64,000 bases of DNA from Micromonospora pisi. GTDB taxonomy: Bacteria > Actinomycetota > Actinomycetes > Mycobacteriales > Micromonosporaceae. The stretch is from contig NZ_RBKT01000001.1 of NCBI RefSeq assembly GCF_003633685.1, forward strand, positions 4,216,001 to 4,280,000, written 5' to 3'. Numbering within the stretch: position 1 is the first letter of the stretch; each line of letters opens with the position of its first letter. The position numbers and the translations under genes are program-made. Positions 55,525 through 64,000 of the stretch are shown here, in pieces. The notes beneath the pieces are model-generated. The model was not told the DNA's origin, did no database searches, and saw only the letters and a list, made by a program, of their open reading frames with translations.

Positions 55525-57063
55525 ATGAGCGTGCAGCCAACGGCAGGCATCGACGAGCCTGAAAAGGTGGACCACCCCTCCCGCTCGGACGGGTTTGTCC
55601 GGGGGCTGGCCGAGGCGATCGGTGGACCGCTCGGCAACCATGCCGTGGAGGTCGGCCACCCCCGGAGCAGCCGCAGTGGTGTGTTCTGGAGCGCCGCACG
55701 CATCGTGCTGGCGTTGACCTGCCTCACCCTCGCCCTGCACTGGGTGCAGAAGTCGCCCTGCCAGGACGGCGCGTGGCAGAACAACATCCAGTACACCCGG
55801 CTCTGCTACACCGACGTGCTCGCGCTCTACTACGCCGAGGGCCTCAACGAGGGCAAGGTGCCCTACCAGGACCACCCGGTCGAGTACCCGGTGGTGACCG
55901 GGTACTTCATGGGGGCGCTCGGCCTTCCCGTACACGCTCTCGGCGAATCCCGGCCCGGCCTCAACCAGGGCATGTGGTTCTACAACCTGAACGCCGTCGT
56001 GCTCAGCGCGCTCGCGGTGGCCACCGTCGCCATGCTCCTGTCACTGCGCCGACGTCGACCATGGGATGCCGCGCTCTTCGCGCTCTCCCCGGCGCTGCTG
56101 GTCACCGCGACCGTCAACTGGGACCTGCTCGCCATCGGGCTCGCCGCCTTCGGCCTCTACGCCTGGGCCAGGCGTCGACCGGTGGCGGCCGGTGTCCTGC
56201 TCGGGCTCGCCGGCGCGGCGAAACTCTTCCCGTTGTTCATCCTCGGTCCGATCCTCGTGCTTGCCGTACGGGCGAACCGGCTACGCCAGGCGCTGGTCGC
56301 GACCGGTGCCGCCGTCGTCACCGTGGTGGCGGTGAACCTGCCGGTGGCGATCCCCTACCGGGAGAGCTGGATGCGGTTCTTCGACCTGAACAGCGAACGG
56401 CCGATCGACTGGGGCACGCTCTGGTACATCGGCCGCTACCTGGACGGGAAGTGGAACACCGGCAACCCCGGCGACCAGGGGCCGTTCCAGTGGCTGAGCA
56501 ACAACGTACCGACGCTCAACTACCTGACGTACGCCCTTTTCATCCTGGCCTGCGTCGGCGTCGCCCTGCTCGCCGCGTTCGCGCCGCGCCGGCCCCGGCT
56601 GGCCCAGTTGGCGTTCCTCGTGGTCGCCGCGTTCCTCATCTTCAGCAAGGTCTGGTCCCAGCAGTACACGCTCTGGCTGCTGCCGCTGCTGGTGCTCGCC
56701 CGACCACGGTGGGGCGCCTTCCTCGCCTGGCAGTTCGCGGAGATCTGCTACTTCGTCGCCTTCTACGGGGAACTGCTCGGCGCCTCCGGCAAGCAGGTCT
56801 TCCCGGAGGGTGTGTTCGTGCTCGCCGCGACGCTCCGCTGGGTCACCGTGGTCATCCTGTGCGTGCTGATCGTGCGTGAGGTCCTCCGGCCCGAACTCGA
56901 CCCGGTGCGCGCCACCTACGAGGACGACCCGGATGGCGGGGTGTTCAACGGTGCGCCGGACGCGCCGTGGTTCACCCGTTGGCGTACCGGTCGGAGGGCG
57001 GACCACTCCGACGCCGCCCCGCCCGAACCACCCTCGCCCGGGCAGCCGGTACCGGTCCCCTGA
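55525..57063 (+). CDS. GT87/DUF2029 family membrane mannosyltransferase-like protein
   Basis: Polytopic membrane protein of 512 residues. After a 60-residue cytoplasmic start come about ten membrane segments. The first extracytoplasmic loop has YYAEGLNEGKVPYQDHPVEY with the Asp/His expected of GT-C enzymes that use polyprenol-phosphate sugars; VNWDLLAIGLAAFGLYAWA and ILIFSK-type FLIFSKVWSQQYTLWLLPLL are family blocks. The position after ponA matches mycobacterial Rv0051. Its role in lipomannan or wall glycan assembly is inferred from the family. Confidence 0.87.
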   Translation: MSVQPTAGIDEPEKVDHPSRSDGFVRGLAEAIGGPLGNHAVEVGHPRSSRSGVFWSAARIVLALTCLTLALHWVQKSPCQDGAWQNNIQYTRLCYTDVLALYYAEGLNEGKVPYQDHPVEYPVVTGYFMGALGLPVHALGESRPGLNQGMWFYNLNAVVLSALAVATVAMLLSLRRRRPWDAALFALSPALLVTATVNWDLLAIGLAAFGLYAWARRRPVAAGVLLGLAGAAKLFPLFILGPILVLAVRANRLRQALVATGAAVVTVVAVNLPVAIPYRESWMRFFDLNSERPIDWGTLWYIGRYLDGKWNTGNPGDQGPFQWLSNNVPTLNYLTYALFILACVGVALLAAFAPRRPRLAQLAFLVVAAFLIFSKVWSQQYTLWLLPLLVLARPRWGAFLAWQFAEICYFVAFYGELLGASGKQVFPEGVFVLAATLRWVTVVILCVLIVREVLRPELDPVRATYEDDPDGGVFNGAPDAPWFTRWRTGRRADHSDAAPPEPPSPGQPVPVP

Positions 57064-57090
57064 CCGGCGCCATCCGAGGGTACGAACCGA

Positions 57091-57129
57091 ACTGGCCCGG
57101 ACCACCGCATCGCGGCGGTCCGGGCCAGT
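57091..57129. terminator. bidirectional hairpin terminator
   Basis: Arms ACTGGCCCGGACC (57091-57103) and GGTCCGGGCCAGT (57117-57129) with an inner CCGC/GCGG stem, between convergent genes. Confidence 0.85.
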
Positions 57130-57157
57130 GCCGTTGGGCTGCTGGATCCGCGTCCGG

Positions 57158-59467
57158 TCAGCTCTGGGCGAGCTGGAAGACGATGGTGTCGCCCCGGTCC
57201 TCGCGCTGGATGCCGAACTGCTCCACCGGCAGCTCGGCGGCCTGCTCCCAGGGTGTGCCGGCGATCCGGTCCTTGAGCAGTACGACCGTCCTCACCCCGA
57301 GCCCGCGTAGGTAGTCCACGCTGCCCTGGTCGGGGAAGGTCAGGGTCCGCTCGCGTACCTCCGCCAGCGACTCCGGGGTGAACCCGCTGCCGCCGTTCAC
57401 CACGTCCTGGAACCGGCTGGTCGACCAGAGCATCACGTGCTGGTCGGTGCCCTGGTCGGAGGGGAGGACCATGATCGGTCCGTCGACCGTACGGAGCGCG
57501 GCGGGTTGGGCCGGCACGATCGGGGTCGGGGTCGAGTTGAGTCCTTCGACCAGGACCAGGGCCAGTGGCAGCAGGGTCGCCAGGCGCAGCCACGGGCCGG
57601 GGCGGGGCGGGATCCGCTCCGCCGCCGAGATGTCCCGGGCCCGCTTGGCGAAAGCGCTCACCGCACCGGCGCCGAGGATGCCGAGCAGCAGCGTGGTCCA
57701 GATCATCAACCGGCCCGGTGTACGTACGCCGTCCCAGCCGGGCAGGTTCTCGAAGAGCGGCAGGTAGGTGAAGCGTCCACCGAAGAACTGGGTGCCCATC
57801 GCGAGGATGGCGGTCACCAGCGTTGCGGCGAGCAGCAGCAACCGCTGCCGTACGGTCCAGATGGAGAAGAACAGGCCGGCGAGGGCGAGCGCGTAGAGGG
57901 CGTACCCGGGCAGGAGGGTGTTCTCCGGTGCCCAGGGCAGCCCGGCCCGCGCCGCCTCGTGCAGCCGTCCCCAGATCAGTGACTCCTGCGGCGCGACCAC
58001 GAATCCGCTCGGCGGCGGCGAGTAGAGCGCGAGGTCGCCGACCGTACGCTTGGCGTTCGGGTGCAGCTCGGCGACCTTGAAGTACGGGATGGCGAGCAGT
58101 GCGCCGATCCCGGCGAAGATCACCGCTCCCCAGAAGTCGGCCAGCAGCAGCCGGATTCCGAGCGGCCGCCGTTCCTTCCACACCCAGGTACGCCGCACGA
58201 ACCAGGTGACCGCGGCGACGAGCATGATCAGGGCCAGGAAGTACGCGAACGGCAGACCGATCCCGAAGCCGAGGCTGAGCTGCCAGGCCGCGACGAGCCA
58301 GCCGGCGAGTGCCCAGCCGGCGTGTCGGCGTTCCGGCCGGAAGCCGTGTCGCAGCGACCAGCCGTGTCCCCGCGCCAGCATCGCCAGCGCCAGCGGGATT
58401 CCGCCGTTGGAGAGCACATGCAGGTGACCGGCTTGGGAGAGGAGCCACGGCGGGTAGGCGAAGGCGACCCCGGCCACCGCCGCGCCGATCTTGCCGGCGC
58501 CGAGTTGGCGGACCAACGCGTACGCGCCGAGTGCCGCGAGCGCGTGCGCCAGCACGAAGATGATGTTGTAGCGGAGGATCGCCGCGACCGGACCCTCTCC
58601 GATCATGCCCGCCGGCGCGTAGCCGAGCAGGGTGTCGGAGAAGGCGAAGCTCCACGACTCCGGGTAGAAGGCGTTGGACTGCCACAGCAGTGCCGGATTG
58701 GTCAGCAGGATGTGCCCGGACCAGGACATCTGCCATGCCTGGAGGGTCGGGTCCCAGATGTCCTGGGCGATGGTGTGCTGCGGGTAGCGCAGCGTCGGCC
58801 AGGTCAGTACGACTGCCAACGCCAGACTGGCCAGACTGGCCAACGTCCATTCGTGGATCAACGTCCGACCGATCGCACGGCCCACCCGGCCAACCGGTCC
58901 GGGCACCGGTTCCGGCGCCGGCCCGAAAGCAGACCACCGGTCCACCGGTTCGCCTTCCGGTGACCCGGGCGGCGAGGTCGTGGTGGCGCGCCGTCCTGGC
59001 ACGATCCGCCGCCACCAGGGCCGGCGCGCGCCGGGCTGGGCGGCGACGTCGGGGCCGATGGTGCCGAGGTCGATGACGGTGTCGCCGGGCGCGGCCGGGG
59101 TGCTCTTGGCCGGGTCGCCGGCACCGGCGTCCGTGCCGTCCGCCGCCTTCTTCGCCCCGGTCTGGTCGGCCTTCTTCTCGGCGGTCTGGTCAGCCCCGCT
59201 GGTCCGACCACCGGTGGCGGACTCGCCGGGCTTGGCGGGCTTGCCAGTCTTGCCGGTCTTGCCGGTCTTCGCGGGCTCGGTGGTCTCGCCGGTCTTGGCG
59301 GGCTCGGTGGTCTTGGTGGCCCTGGCAGCCTTGGTGGGCGGGGTGGCGCTGGTCGACCCGTTGGTGGTGCCGCCCGACCCGCCGTTCGCCGCTCCGTTGG
59401 CGGTGGGAGCCGGGTGATCGCCCGCTTCCGCGGGCGCGTCGGTCATGTTCGACTGCTCGGTTGTCAT
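57158..59467 (-). CDS. large GT-C-like integral membrane protein
   Basis: Protein of 769 residues. The first 200 are disordered and repetitive (AKTGETTEPAKTGKTGKTGK and alike). About 12 membrane segments follow, beginning EWTLASLASLALAVVLTWPT. The first outer loop DIWDPTLQAWQMSWSGHILL carries acidic residues and the block FYPESWSFAFSDTLLGY resembles GT-C membrane transferases of the ArnT/YfhO group. The final 110 residues form an extracytoplasmic domain. Its ATG overlaps the stop of the AP endonuclease gene (TGATG), so the two are coupled. The substrate is unknown. Confidence 0.8.
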   Translation of the reverse strand: MTTEQSNMTDAPAEAGDHPAPTANGAANGGSGGTTNGSTSATPPTKAARATKTTEPAKTGETTEPAKTGKTGKTGKPAKPGESATGGRTSGADQTAEKKADQTGAKKAADGTDAGAGDPAKSTPAAPGDTVIDLGTIGPDVAAQPGARRPWWRRIVPGRRATTTSPPGSPEGEPVDRWSAFGPAPEPVPGPVGRVGRAIGRTLIHEWTLASLASLALAVVLTWPTLRYPQHTIAQDIWDPTLQAWQMSWSGHILLTNPALLWQSNAFYPESWSFAFSDTLLGYAPAGMIGEGPVAAILRYNIIFVLAHALAALGAYALVRQLGAGKIGAAVAGVAFAYPPWLLSQAGHLHVLSNGGIPLALAMLARGHGWSLRHGFRPERRHAGWALAGWLVAAWQLSLGFGIGLPFAYFLALIMLVAAVTWFVRRTWVWKERRPLGIRLLLADFWGAVIFAGIGALLAIPYFKVAELHPNAKRTVGDLALYSPPPSGFVVAPQESLIWGRLHEAARAGLPWAPENTLLPGYALYALALAGLFFSIWTVRQRLLLLAATLVTAILAMGTQFFGGRFTYLPLFENLPGWDGVRTPGRLMIWTTLLLGILGAGAVSAFAKRARDISAAERIPPRPGPWLRLATLLPLALVLVEGLNSTPTPIVPAQPAALRTVDGPIMVLPSDQGTDQHVMLWSTSRFQDVVNGGSGFTPESLAEVRERTLTFPDQGSVDYLRGLGVRTVVLLKDRIAGTPWEQAAELPVEQFGIQREDRGDTIVFQLAQS

Positions 59468-60270
59468 CAGGCTCTTCCCTTACCGCCGACGCGCTCACCG
59501 CTCACTCGCTCGCGCAGGTAGGCGATGTCCGCGCGCTGGCCCGCCGCCCCGCCCGGCGTCTCCACCACGACGGGTGCGCCAGCGGCGCGGATCACGGCGA
59601 CGACCAGGTCCGGATCGATGTTCCCCTGTCCGAGGTTGTCGTGCCGGTCGCGGCCGGAATCGAATCCGTCCTTCGAGTCGTTGGCGTGGATCAGGTCGAT
59701 CCGGCCGGTGATCGCTTTGACCCGGTCCACGATGTCGAGGAGGTCCTCACCGCCCGCGTGGGCGTGGCAGGTGTCCAGGCAGAAGCCGACACCGTACTCG
59801 CCAACGGCGTCCCAGAGCCGGGCGAGCGAGTCGAACCGGCGGGCACAGGCGTTGTCGCCGCCAGCGGTGTTCTCGATCAGCACCGGAGTGGCGAAACCAC
59901 CGGACTCGGCCGCGTACGCGAAGGTCTTCCGCCAGTTGTCGAACCCCTTCGCGAGGTCGTCGCCCTTGTTCACATGCCCACCGTGTACGACCAACCCGCG
60001 CGCGCCCACCGTGGCAGCTGCGTTGGCGTGCTCGATCAACAGTTTGCGGCTGGGGATGCGGATCCGGTTGTTGAGCGTCGCCACGTTGATCACGTACGGC
60101 GCGTGGATGTAGACGTCGACGTCGGCGGCGCGCAACCGGTCGGCGTCGGCGCGGGGTTCCGGTGGCTTCCAGCCCTGCGGGTCGGCGAGGAAGAACTGCA
60201 CCGTGTCCGCCTGCCGGAGGGTGGCCTCGTCCAACGGGTCCGCCGAGTCGACGTGGGCTCCGATACGCAT
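59467..60270 (-). CDS. nfo: deoxyribonuclease IV (AP endonuclease, Nfo family)
   Basis: Zinc-dependent TIM-barrel endonuclease of 267 residues that cuts 5' to abasic sites in base-excision repair. Metal-binding blocks are all present: MRIGAHVDSADPL, YIHAPYVINVATLNNRIRIP, LVVHGGHVNKGD, LIENTAGGDNA, GFCLDTCHAHAGGEDL and HANDSKDGFDSGRDRHDNLG. The ATG at 60270 matches the family start MRIGAH; upstream codons add an unlike leader. It is coupled to a membrane protein gene of unrelated function. Confidence 0.95.
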   Translation of the reverse strand: MRIGAHVDSADPLDEATLRQADTVQFFLADPQGWKPPEPRADADRLRAADVDVYIHAPYVINVATLNNRIRIPSRKLLIEHANAAATVGARGLVVHGGHVNKGDDLAKGFDNWRKTFAYAAESGGFATPVLIENTAGGDNACARRFDSLARLWDAVGEYGVGFCLDTCHAHAGGEDLLDIVDRVKAITGRIDLIHANDSKDGFDSGRDRHDNLGQGNIDPDLVVAVIRAAGAPVVVETPGGAAGQRADIAYLRERVSGERVGGKGRA

Positions 60271-60450
60271 GAAGGCGAGCCTACGTCCCGGCGTCGCCCG
60301 TGACATCGCGGCCGACTGCCGGACCTCGTGGCGGAACCGCGCCGCCACCCTGCGTTACCGCCCGCAAGGCTGGTCGTTAGCACTGGTGAGACTCATGGTC
60401 CGGCAGTTCGGACCGGGCCTGGAAGCACTGCCGAACCAAGGGATGAAGAA

Positions 60451-60975
60451 GTGCCACCGCTGCTCCGTCACCGTCGCGCCACCGTGGCTGTCGCCGCGTT
60501 GTTCGCCGGCGCGCCGCCGTTGGCGGCAGCGGTCGCGGTCGGCGATCCGGTTGCCGGCGCTCCTGGGCGGGACAGTGCCTCCGACACCGATCCCGGGGGC
60601 AGTGACCTGCTTCGCCTCCGTTACGCACCCGTGCCGCGGGCCGACTCGACGAGGGTGCCCTCGCCGGGATCGGGCTGCCAGCCTGCCGCCGATGCGGCGG
60701 TGCGGGTCGACGTGGTGCCGGCGTTCGGACGTACCTATGGCGTTGATCAATGGGCCCCCTCCGTCGCGCGGCCCGGCGCGGCGGAGGGGAGTGCCCGCTG
60801 GTCGGCCTGGTCCCCGAGTCTGGCAGCGGGATCTCCCGGAGTTGCCGGGCCATCCCGAAAATCCGGGTCCACCGGCCTGCTCGCGCTGGTCGCCACGGTC
60901 TGCGTGGTGGGGGTCAGCGCTGGGGCAATTCGGGCTATTGTCGCTCAACGAGCAACACGGACTGTTGTGGCGTAA
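60451..60975 (+). CDS. small membrane-anchored protein of unknown function
   Basis: Protein of 174 residues, GTG start at 60451 after AAGGGATG. It has an N-terminal hydrophobic segment (ATVAVAALFAGAPPLAAAVA) that may be a signal anchor, and a low-complexity middle rich in Pro, Ser, Ala and Gly. A clear C-terminal helix GLLALVATVCVVGVSAGAIR is followed by AIVAQRATRT. Codon usage is typical of the neighbours. It precedes the rpsF operon with a separate hairpin region between. I do not recognise a family; it may be surface-exposed. Confidence 0.65.
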   Translation: MPPLLRHRRATVAVAALFAGAPPLAAAVAVGDPVAGAPGRDSASDTDPGGSDLLRLRYAPVPRADSTRVPSPGSGCQPAADAAVRVDVVPAFGRTYGVDQWAPSVARPGAAEGSARWSAWSPSLAAGSPGVAGPSRKSGSTGLLALVATVCVVGVSAGAIRAIVAQRATRTVVA

Positions 60976-60994
60976 GATGACAACTCAGTAGGCT

Positions 60995-61080
60995 CCGCGG
61001 GGCGCCTCCTATCCAACCTCATCGGTGTGGTCGTTCCTCCCCAGGTCCCACCCAAAGAATGCGGATAGGGCGCCCCGCGG
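60995..61080. repeat. long inverted repeat upstream of rpsF
   Basis: CCGCGGGGCGCCTCCTATCC at 60995-61014 and its complement lacking one base at 61063-61080 form a stem of 18 pairs with one bulge and a 48-base loop. The gap it lies in (60976-61293) holds no gene. It may terminate the preceding gene or form part of an rpsF leader. Confidence 0.6.
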
Positions 61081-61091
61081 CTCTGCAGGAA

Positions 61092-61131
61092 AGGGGCCCC
61101 TTCCCGTCGATCAAGACGGGAAGGGGCCCCT
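61092..61131. terminator. perfect 17-bp hairpin upstream of rpsF
   Basis: Arms AGGGGCCCCTTCCCGTC (61092-61108) and exact complement (61115-61131) around a GATCAA loop. No U-run. It is probably a factor-independent stop for upstream transcription or an mRNA leader element. Confidence 0.65.
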
Positions 61132-61293
61132 GGTAACACCCGTACGCCCGGTGAACGTCTCGGTACGCCACCGGGTATCCTGGTCAGGTTGTCCATGTAC
61201 CCGAGGGTTCCCCCTCTGGAGTACGCGGCAACGACGCACGACCTCCTGCCACGGAAGGACCGTGGCCGCTAGCCCATAGGAGGTGAGCACGTC

Positions 61294-61584
61294 TTGCGTC
61301 ATTACGAGATCATGGTCATCCTCGATCCAAGCCTCGAGGAGCGCACCGTCGCCCCGTCGCTCGACACGTACCTCAACGTGATCCGCACTGCGGGTGGCTC
61401 GGTGGAGAAGCTCGACGTGTGGGGCCGCAGGCGCCTCTCGTTCGAGATCAACAAGAAGGCCGAGGGCATCTACGCCGTCATCGACCTGCAGGCCTCGCCT
61501 GCTGCGGTGGCTGAGCTGGACCGTCAGCTGCGACTCAACGAGTCCGTGCTGCGCACCAAGGTCATCCGGCCGGAAACGCGCTGA
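61294..61584 (+). CDS. rpsF: 30S ribosomal protein S6
   Basis: Ribosomal protein of 96 residues that binds 16S rRNA with S18. TTG start at 61294, preceded by a strong AGGAGGTG site, giving [40 protein letters not shown] and [15 protein letters not shown] are S6 signatures. First gene of rpsF-ssb-rpsR-rplI. Confidence 0.98.
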   Translation: MRHYEIMVILDPSLEERTVAPSLDTYLNVIRTAGGSVEKLDVWGRRRLSFEINKKAEGIYAVIDLQASPAAVAELDRQLRLNESVLRTKVIRPETR

Positions 61585-61684
61585 CGCGCGTTCTTTCCCG
61601 GCACGCCCGGATCAGCCTCAGGGCTCTGTCGTACGGCTCTGGCAGCCTTACGACGGAGTCTGATGAGTGCGCGAGGAGTTGGTC

Positions 61685-62215
61685 ATGGCAGGAGATACCA
61701 CCATCACGGTCATCGGCAACCTGACTGATGACCCCGAGTTGCGTTTCACCCCGTCCGGCGCGGCGGTCGCCAAGTTCCGGGTCGCTTCCACGCCCCGGTT
61801 CATGGACCGGGCCACGAACGAGTGGAAGGACGGCGACCCGCTCTTCCTTGCCTGCACCGTATGGCGGCAGGCAGCGGAGCACGTCGCCGAGTCGCTGCAG
61901 CGGGGTGCCCGCGTGATCGTCTCGGGCCGGCTGCGTCAGCGGTCGTACGAGACCCGCGAGGGTGAGAAGCGCACCGTCATCGAGCTGGAGGTCGACGAGA
62001 TCGGCCCGTCGCTGCGGTACGCCACGGCGAAGGTGCAGAAGATGTCGCGTTCCGGTGGCGGCGGTGGCGGCTTCGGCGCCTCCGGCGGTGGCGGTGGCGG
62101 TGGTGGCCAGCAGGGCGGCGGAGGCAACTTCGACGACCCGTGGGCCACGGCAGCCCCGTCCTCCTCGGCTTCCGGTTCGGGCGGCGGAAACTTCGACGAA
62201 GAGCCTCCGTTCTGA
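61685..62215 (+). CDS. ssb: single-stranded DNA-binding protein
   Basis: SSB of 176 residues protecting single-stranded DNA at forks. The OB-fold covers residues 1-115 ([60 protein letters not shown]). A Gly-rich disordered linker follows and the acidic C-terminal tip is NFDEEPPF, which binds partner proteins. ATG 61685 after GAGGAG; GTG 61667 is a less likely start. It lies between rpsF and rpsR as in most bacteria. Confidence 0.98.
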   Translation: MAGDTTITVIGNLTDDPELRFTPSGAAVAKFRVASTPRFMDRATNEWKDGDPLFLACTVWRQAAEHVAESLQRGARVIVSGRLRQRSYETREGEKRTVIELEVDEIGPSLRYATAKVQKMSRSGGGGGGFGASGGGGGGGGQQGGGGNFDDPWATAAPSSSASGSGGGNFDEEPPF

Positions 62216-62259
62216 TGGCGCCGCCGAGCGCTCGAGATCGCAAACCAGGAGCAAGAGCA

Positions 62260-62499
62260 ATGGCAAAGGCTGCGGCACTGCGCAAGCCGAAGAAGAAGGT
62301 GAACCCGCTCGACAAGGACGGGATCACCTACATCGACTACAAGGACACCGCGCTGCTGCGGAAGTTCATCTCCGACCGCGGCAAGATCCGCGCTCGGCGG
62401 GTGACTGGGGTTACCTCCCAGCAGCAGCGCCAGATCGCCCGTGCGGTCAAGAACGCCCGTGAGATGGCGCTCCTGCCGTACACGGCCACGGCCCGCTGA
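62260..62499 (+). CDS. rpsR: 30S ribosomal protein S18
   Basis: Ribosomal protein of 79 residues, partner of S6. [20 protein letters not shown], then [20 protein letters not shown] and [23 protein letters not shown] 62260 follows CAGGAGC; an ATG at 62215, overlapping the ssb stop, would add 15 residues. The N-terminus has no zinc-binding Cys, so it is the Cys-less form. Confidence 0.97.
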   Translation: MAKAAALRKPKKKVNPLDKDGITYIDYKDTALLRKFISDRGKIRARRVTGVTSQQQRQIARAVKNAREMALLPYTATAR

Positions 62500-62513
62500 G
62501 AGGAGACGCTGAC

Positions 62514-62963
62514 ATGAAGGTCATCCTGACGCAGGAAGTGTCCGGCCTCGGTTCTCCGGGCGACATCGTCGAGGTCAAGGACGGCTACGGCCGGAACTAC
62601 CTGCTTCCGCAGGGCTTCGCGATCGTCTGGACCAAGGGCGCGGAGAAGCAGGTCACGGTCATCAAGCGGGCCCGTTCGGCTCGCGAGATCCGCGACCTCG
62701 GCCACGCCAACGAGGTCAAGGGCCAGCTCGAAGGGCTCAAGATCAGCCTGAAGGCGCGGGCCGGCGACGGTGGCCGCCTCTTCGGCTCGGTCACCCCGGC
62801 CGAGGTCGTCGACGCGGTCAAGGCCGCTGGCGGCCCCGTGCTCGACCGGCGCCGGCTGGAGCTGCCCGGCCACATCAAGTCGATCGGTGCGTACGCGGTG
62901 CGGGTCAAGCTGCACCCGGAGGTCACCGCCAAGTTCGACCTGAACGTGGTACAGGGACGCTAG
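62514..62963 (+). CDS. rplI: 50S ribosomal protein L9
   Basis: Ribosomal protein of 149 residues with the L9 N-terminal signature [20 protein letters not shown] and [17 protein letters not shown], a long central helix and the C-terminal RNA-binding domain ([20 protein letters not shown]). AGAGGAGAC precedes the ATG. It is the last gene of the operon, followed by a strong terminator. Confidence 0.98.
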   Translation: MKVILTQEVSGLGSPGDIVEVKDGYGRNYLLPQGFAIVWTKGAEKQVTVIKRARSAREIRDLGHANEVKGQLEGLKISLKARAGDGGRLFGSVTPAEVVDAVKAAGGPVLDRRRLELPGHIKSIGAYAVRVKLHPEVTAKFDLNVVQGR

Positions 62964-62974
62964 TCCGGAACTGA

Positions 62975-63014
62975 CGAGTGAAGGCCGTGCCCCTACGGGC
63001 GCGGCCTTCACTCG
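62975..63014. terminator. terminator of the rpsF-rplI operon
   Basis: A stem of 18 bp with one mismatch, CGAGTGAAGGCCG-T-GCCC against its complement, loop CTAC. It starts 12 bases after the rplI stop and also ends the convergent membrane protein gene. Confidence 0.9.
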
Positions 63015-63058
63015 TGTCCGGCACCAATGTCGTGGTACGGGCCGGGCCCGGCATACGG

Positions 63059-64000
63059 TCAGCCGAGTGGTTGGCCCGTGATCACGCTGTACAGAACCGT
63101 GGAAAGACCTCCGCCGACCACAGCCGAGGCGAGCCCGAGACTGGCCGGACGCCACGCCTTGCTGACCCAGCGCAGCAGTAGCGCCACCACCAGGCTCCCC
63201 ATCAGGGCGGCCCCGAAGCGGGGCGCCGCGCCGAGGATGGAGGTGAGCGCCTGGGCCCGGTCCGAATCGCACCCGCCCCCACTGGGGTCGGTGACACAAC
63301 CCGGCGGCGGGCTGTTGTCCAGGGTCACCAGCCAGATGAAGAAGACCAGCACCGGTACGGCGTACCAGGCGGCGGTGTAGAGCACCGCGGCGAGATGGGT
63401 GCCGGGCTCGGCGTCGAGCAGGTCCTCCTCGATCCGGCGACTGCTCCGACCAGGTCGCGCGGCCGGGTCGGGCGTGCCATTCGGGGTGGTGCGGCCGCTC
63501 CGGGTCACCTGGCTGACGCTCGGACCGCCCCGCTTGCTCCGGCTGGTACGGGGCTCGGCGGGCACCTCGACGACCCGGCTGCCCGTTGTCGTCGGTGTCG
63601 GATCGTCCGGTGGCCTGATCCTCGGCGGACGGGGGTAGGCGACCGCCGGCGACCGGGGCGCGGAGGTGGGCGTCTCCATCCAGCGCGGGTCGTCGTCGGC
63701 GAGCCGGGCGCCGGACCAGAAGTCGCTGCCCCGCTCGCGCCACGACGGGCCGGCGCCGGCCCGTCGCTCCTGCTCGTCCAGCGCGTCCAGTTCGCTGCGG
63801 TCCCAGACGCCGGTGTCGGTGAACCGGTCCCACTGGCCGGTGTCGGTGAACGAACTCCAGACCCTCGGCTCCGCCTCCCGGTCCGGTCGGTCGGTCTCGT
63901 CGAACCGGTCCCACTGGCCGGTGTCGGTGAGCCGGTCCCACTGGCCGGTGTCCGAGGCCCGGTGCCGGTGGCCCTCGCCCACCTCGGTCACCCGGTTCCA
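63059..64000 (-). CDS. membrane protein with TGQWDR repeats, 5' end outside window
   Basis: At least 313 residues; the reading frame stays open to the right edge (WNRVTEVGEG), so the true start is beyond 64000. The N-terminal part repeats TDTGQWDRL/F four times or more (SDTGQWDRLTDTGQWDRFDE, FTDTGQWDRFTDTGVWDRSE). A disordered Pro/Arg/Ser-rich middle follows, then three membrane segments at the C-terminus (VLYTAAWYAVPVLVFFIWLV, ALMGSLVVALLLRW, LASAVVGGGLSTVLYSVITG). The family is not recognised. In related genomes dnaB usually follows rplI; here this gene intervenes on the opposite strand. Confidence 0.75.
   Translation of the reverse strand, partial: WNRVTEVGEGHRHRASDTGQWDRLTDTGQWDRFDETDRPDREAEPRVWSSFTDTGQWDRFTDTGVWDRSELDALDEQERRAGAGPSWRERGSDFWSGARLADDDPRWMETPTSAPRSPAVAYPRPPRIRPPDDPTPTTTGSRVVEVPAEPRTSRSKRGGPSVSQVTRSGRTTPNGTPDPAARPGRSSRRIEEDLLDAEPGTHLAAVLYTAAWYAVPVLVFFIWLVTLDNSPPPGCVTDPSGGGCDSDRAQALTSILGAAPRFGAALMGSLVVALLLRWVSKAWRPASLGLASAVVGGGLSTVLYSVITGQPLG

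Overview
The window is the replication-origin region of a high-GC actinobacterial chromosome, most likely from the family Micromonosporaceae. The family call is inference, from the very GC-rich codon third positions, the GTG/TTG starts and the gene order gyrA-gyrB-dciA-recF-gnd-dnaN-oriC-dnaA-rpmH-rnpA-yidD-yidC-jag-rsmG-parA-parB. This order continues through cwlM-trxA-trxB-sigM-murJ-pcnA into ino1-padR-ponA and the rpsF-ssb-rpsR-rplI cluster. No database search was possible.

Layout. 1-2.5 kb: an ABC-2 exporter with a DesK-like sensor kinase, cut by the left edge. 2.6-6.8 kb: a drug-exporter gene behind a repeated operator, then a Tat-exported DUF1501 protein paired with a DUF1800 protein. 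6.8-10.2 kb: the accessory patch. A NUDIX gene is split by a 1.7-kb ISL3-type insertion sequence, followed by frameshifted remnants of a replication initiator and a tyrosine integrase ending beside tRNA-Ala, which looks like the scar of an actinomycete integrative element. 10.2-16.4 kb: tRNA-Ala, DLW-39, tRNA-Ile, DUF3566, gyrA, gyrB. 16.9-25.5 kb: an unknown gene, an MFS exporter, then the dciA-recF-gnd-dnaN block, oriC (22.9-23.4 kb, at least 12 DnaA boxes) and dnaA.

26.2-34.7 kb: rpmH to parB (RNA processing, membrane insertion, 16S rRNA methylation, chromosome segregation) with four perfect parS sites, and a HIT-like gene. 34.9-46.6 kb: a ddl-like ligase, an aminotransferase, a GNAT protein, CwlM, thioredoxin/thioredoxin reductase behind a SigR-type promoter, SigM with a probable anti-sigma factor, a membrane pseudokinase and MurJ. 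46.8-57 kb: pcnA, an FMN reductase, ogt, ino1 with padR, DUF5318, the class A penicillin-binding protein and a GT87-type transferase. 57-64 kb: a GT-C-like membrane protein coupled to an AP endonuclease, a small membrane protein, the rpsF operon, and a membrane protein with TGQWDR repeats cut by the right edge.

The genes join replication initiation (dnaA, dnaN, dciA, recF, gyrase), segregation (parAB/parS), cell-wall growth (murJ, pseudokinase, cwlM, ponA) and redox control (trxAB, sigM). Perfect DnaA boxes also occur upstream of gyrA and murJ. I saw no CRISPR array, biosynthetic cluster or convincing new defence system. The most unusual material is the insertion-sequence/integrative-element scar, the parS sites inside parA, the repeat-bearing region after parB and several unassigned operators.
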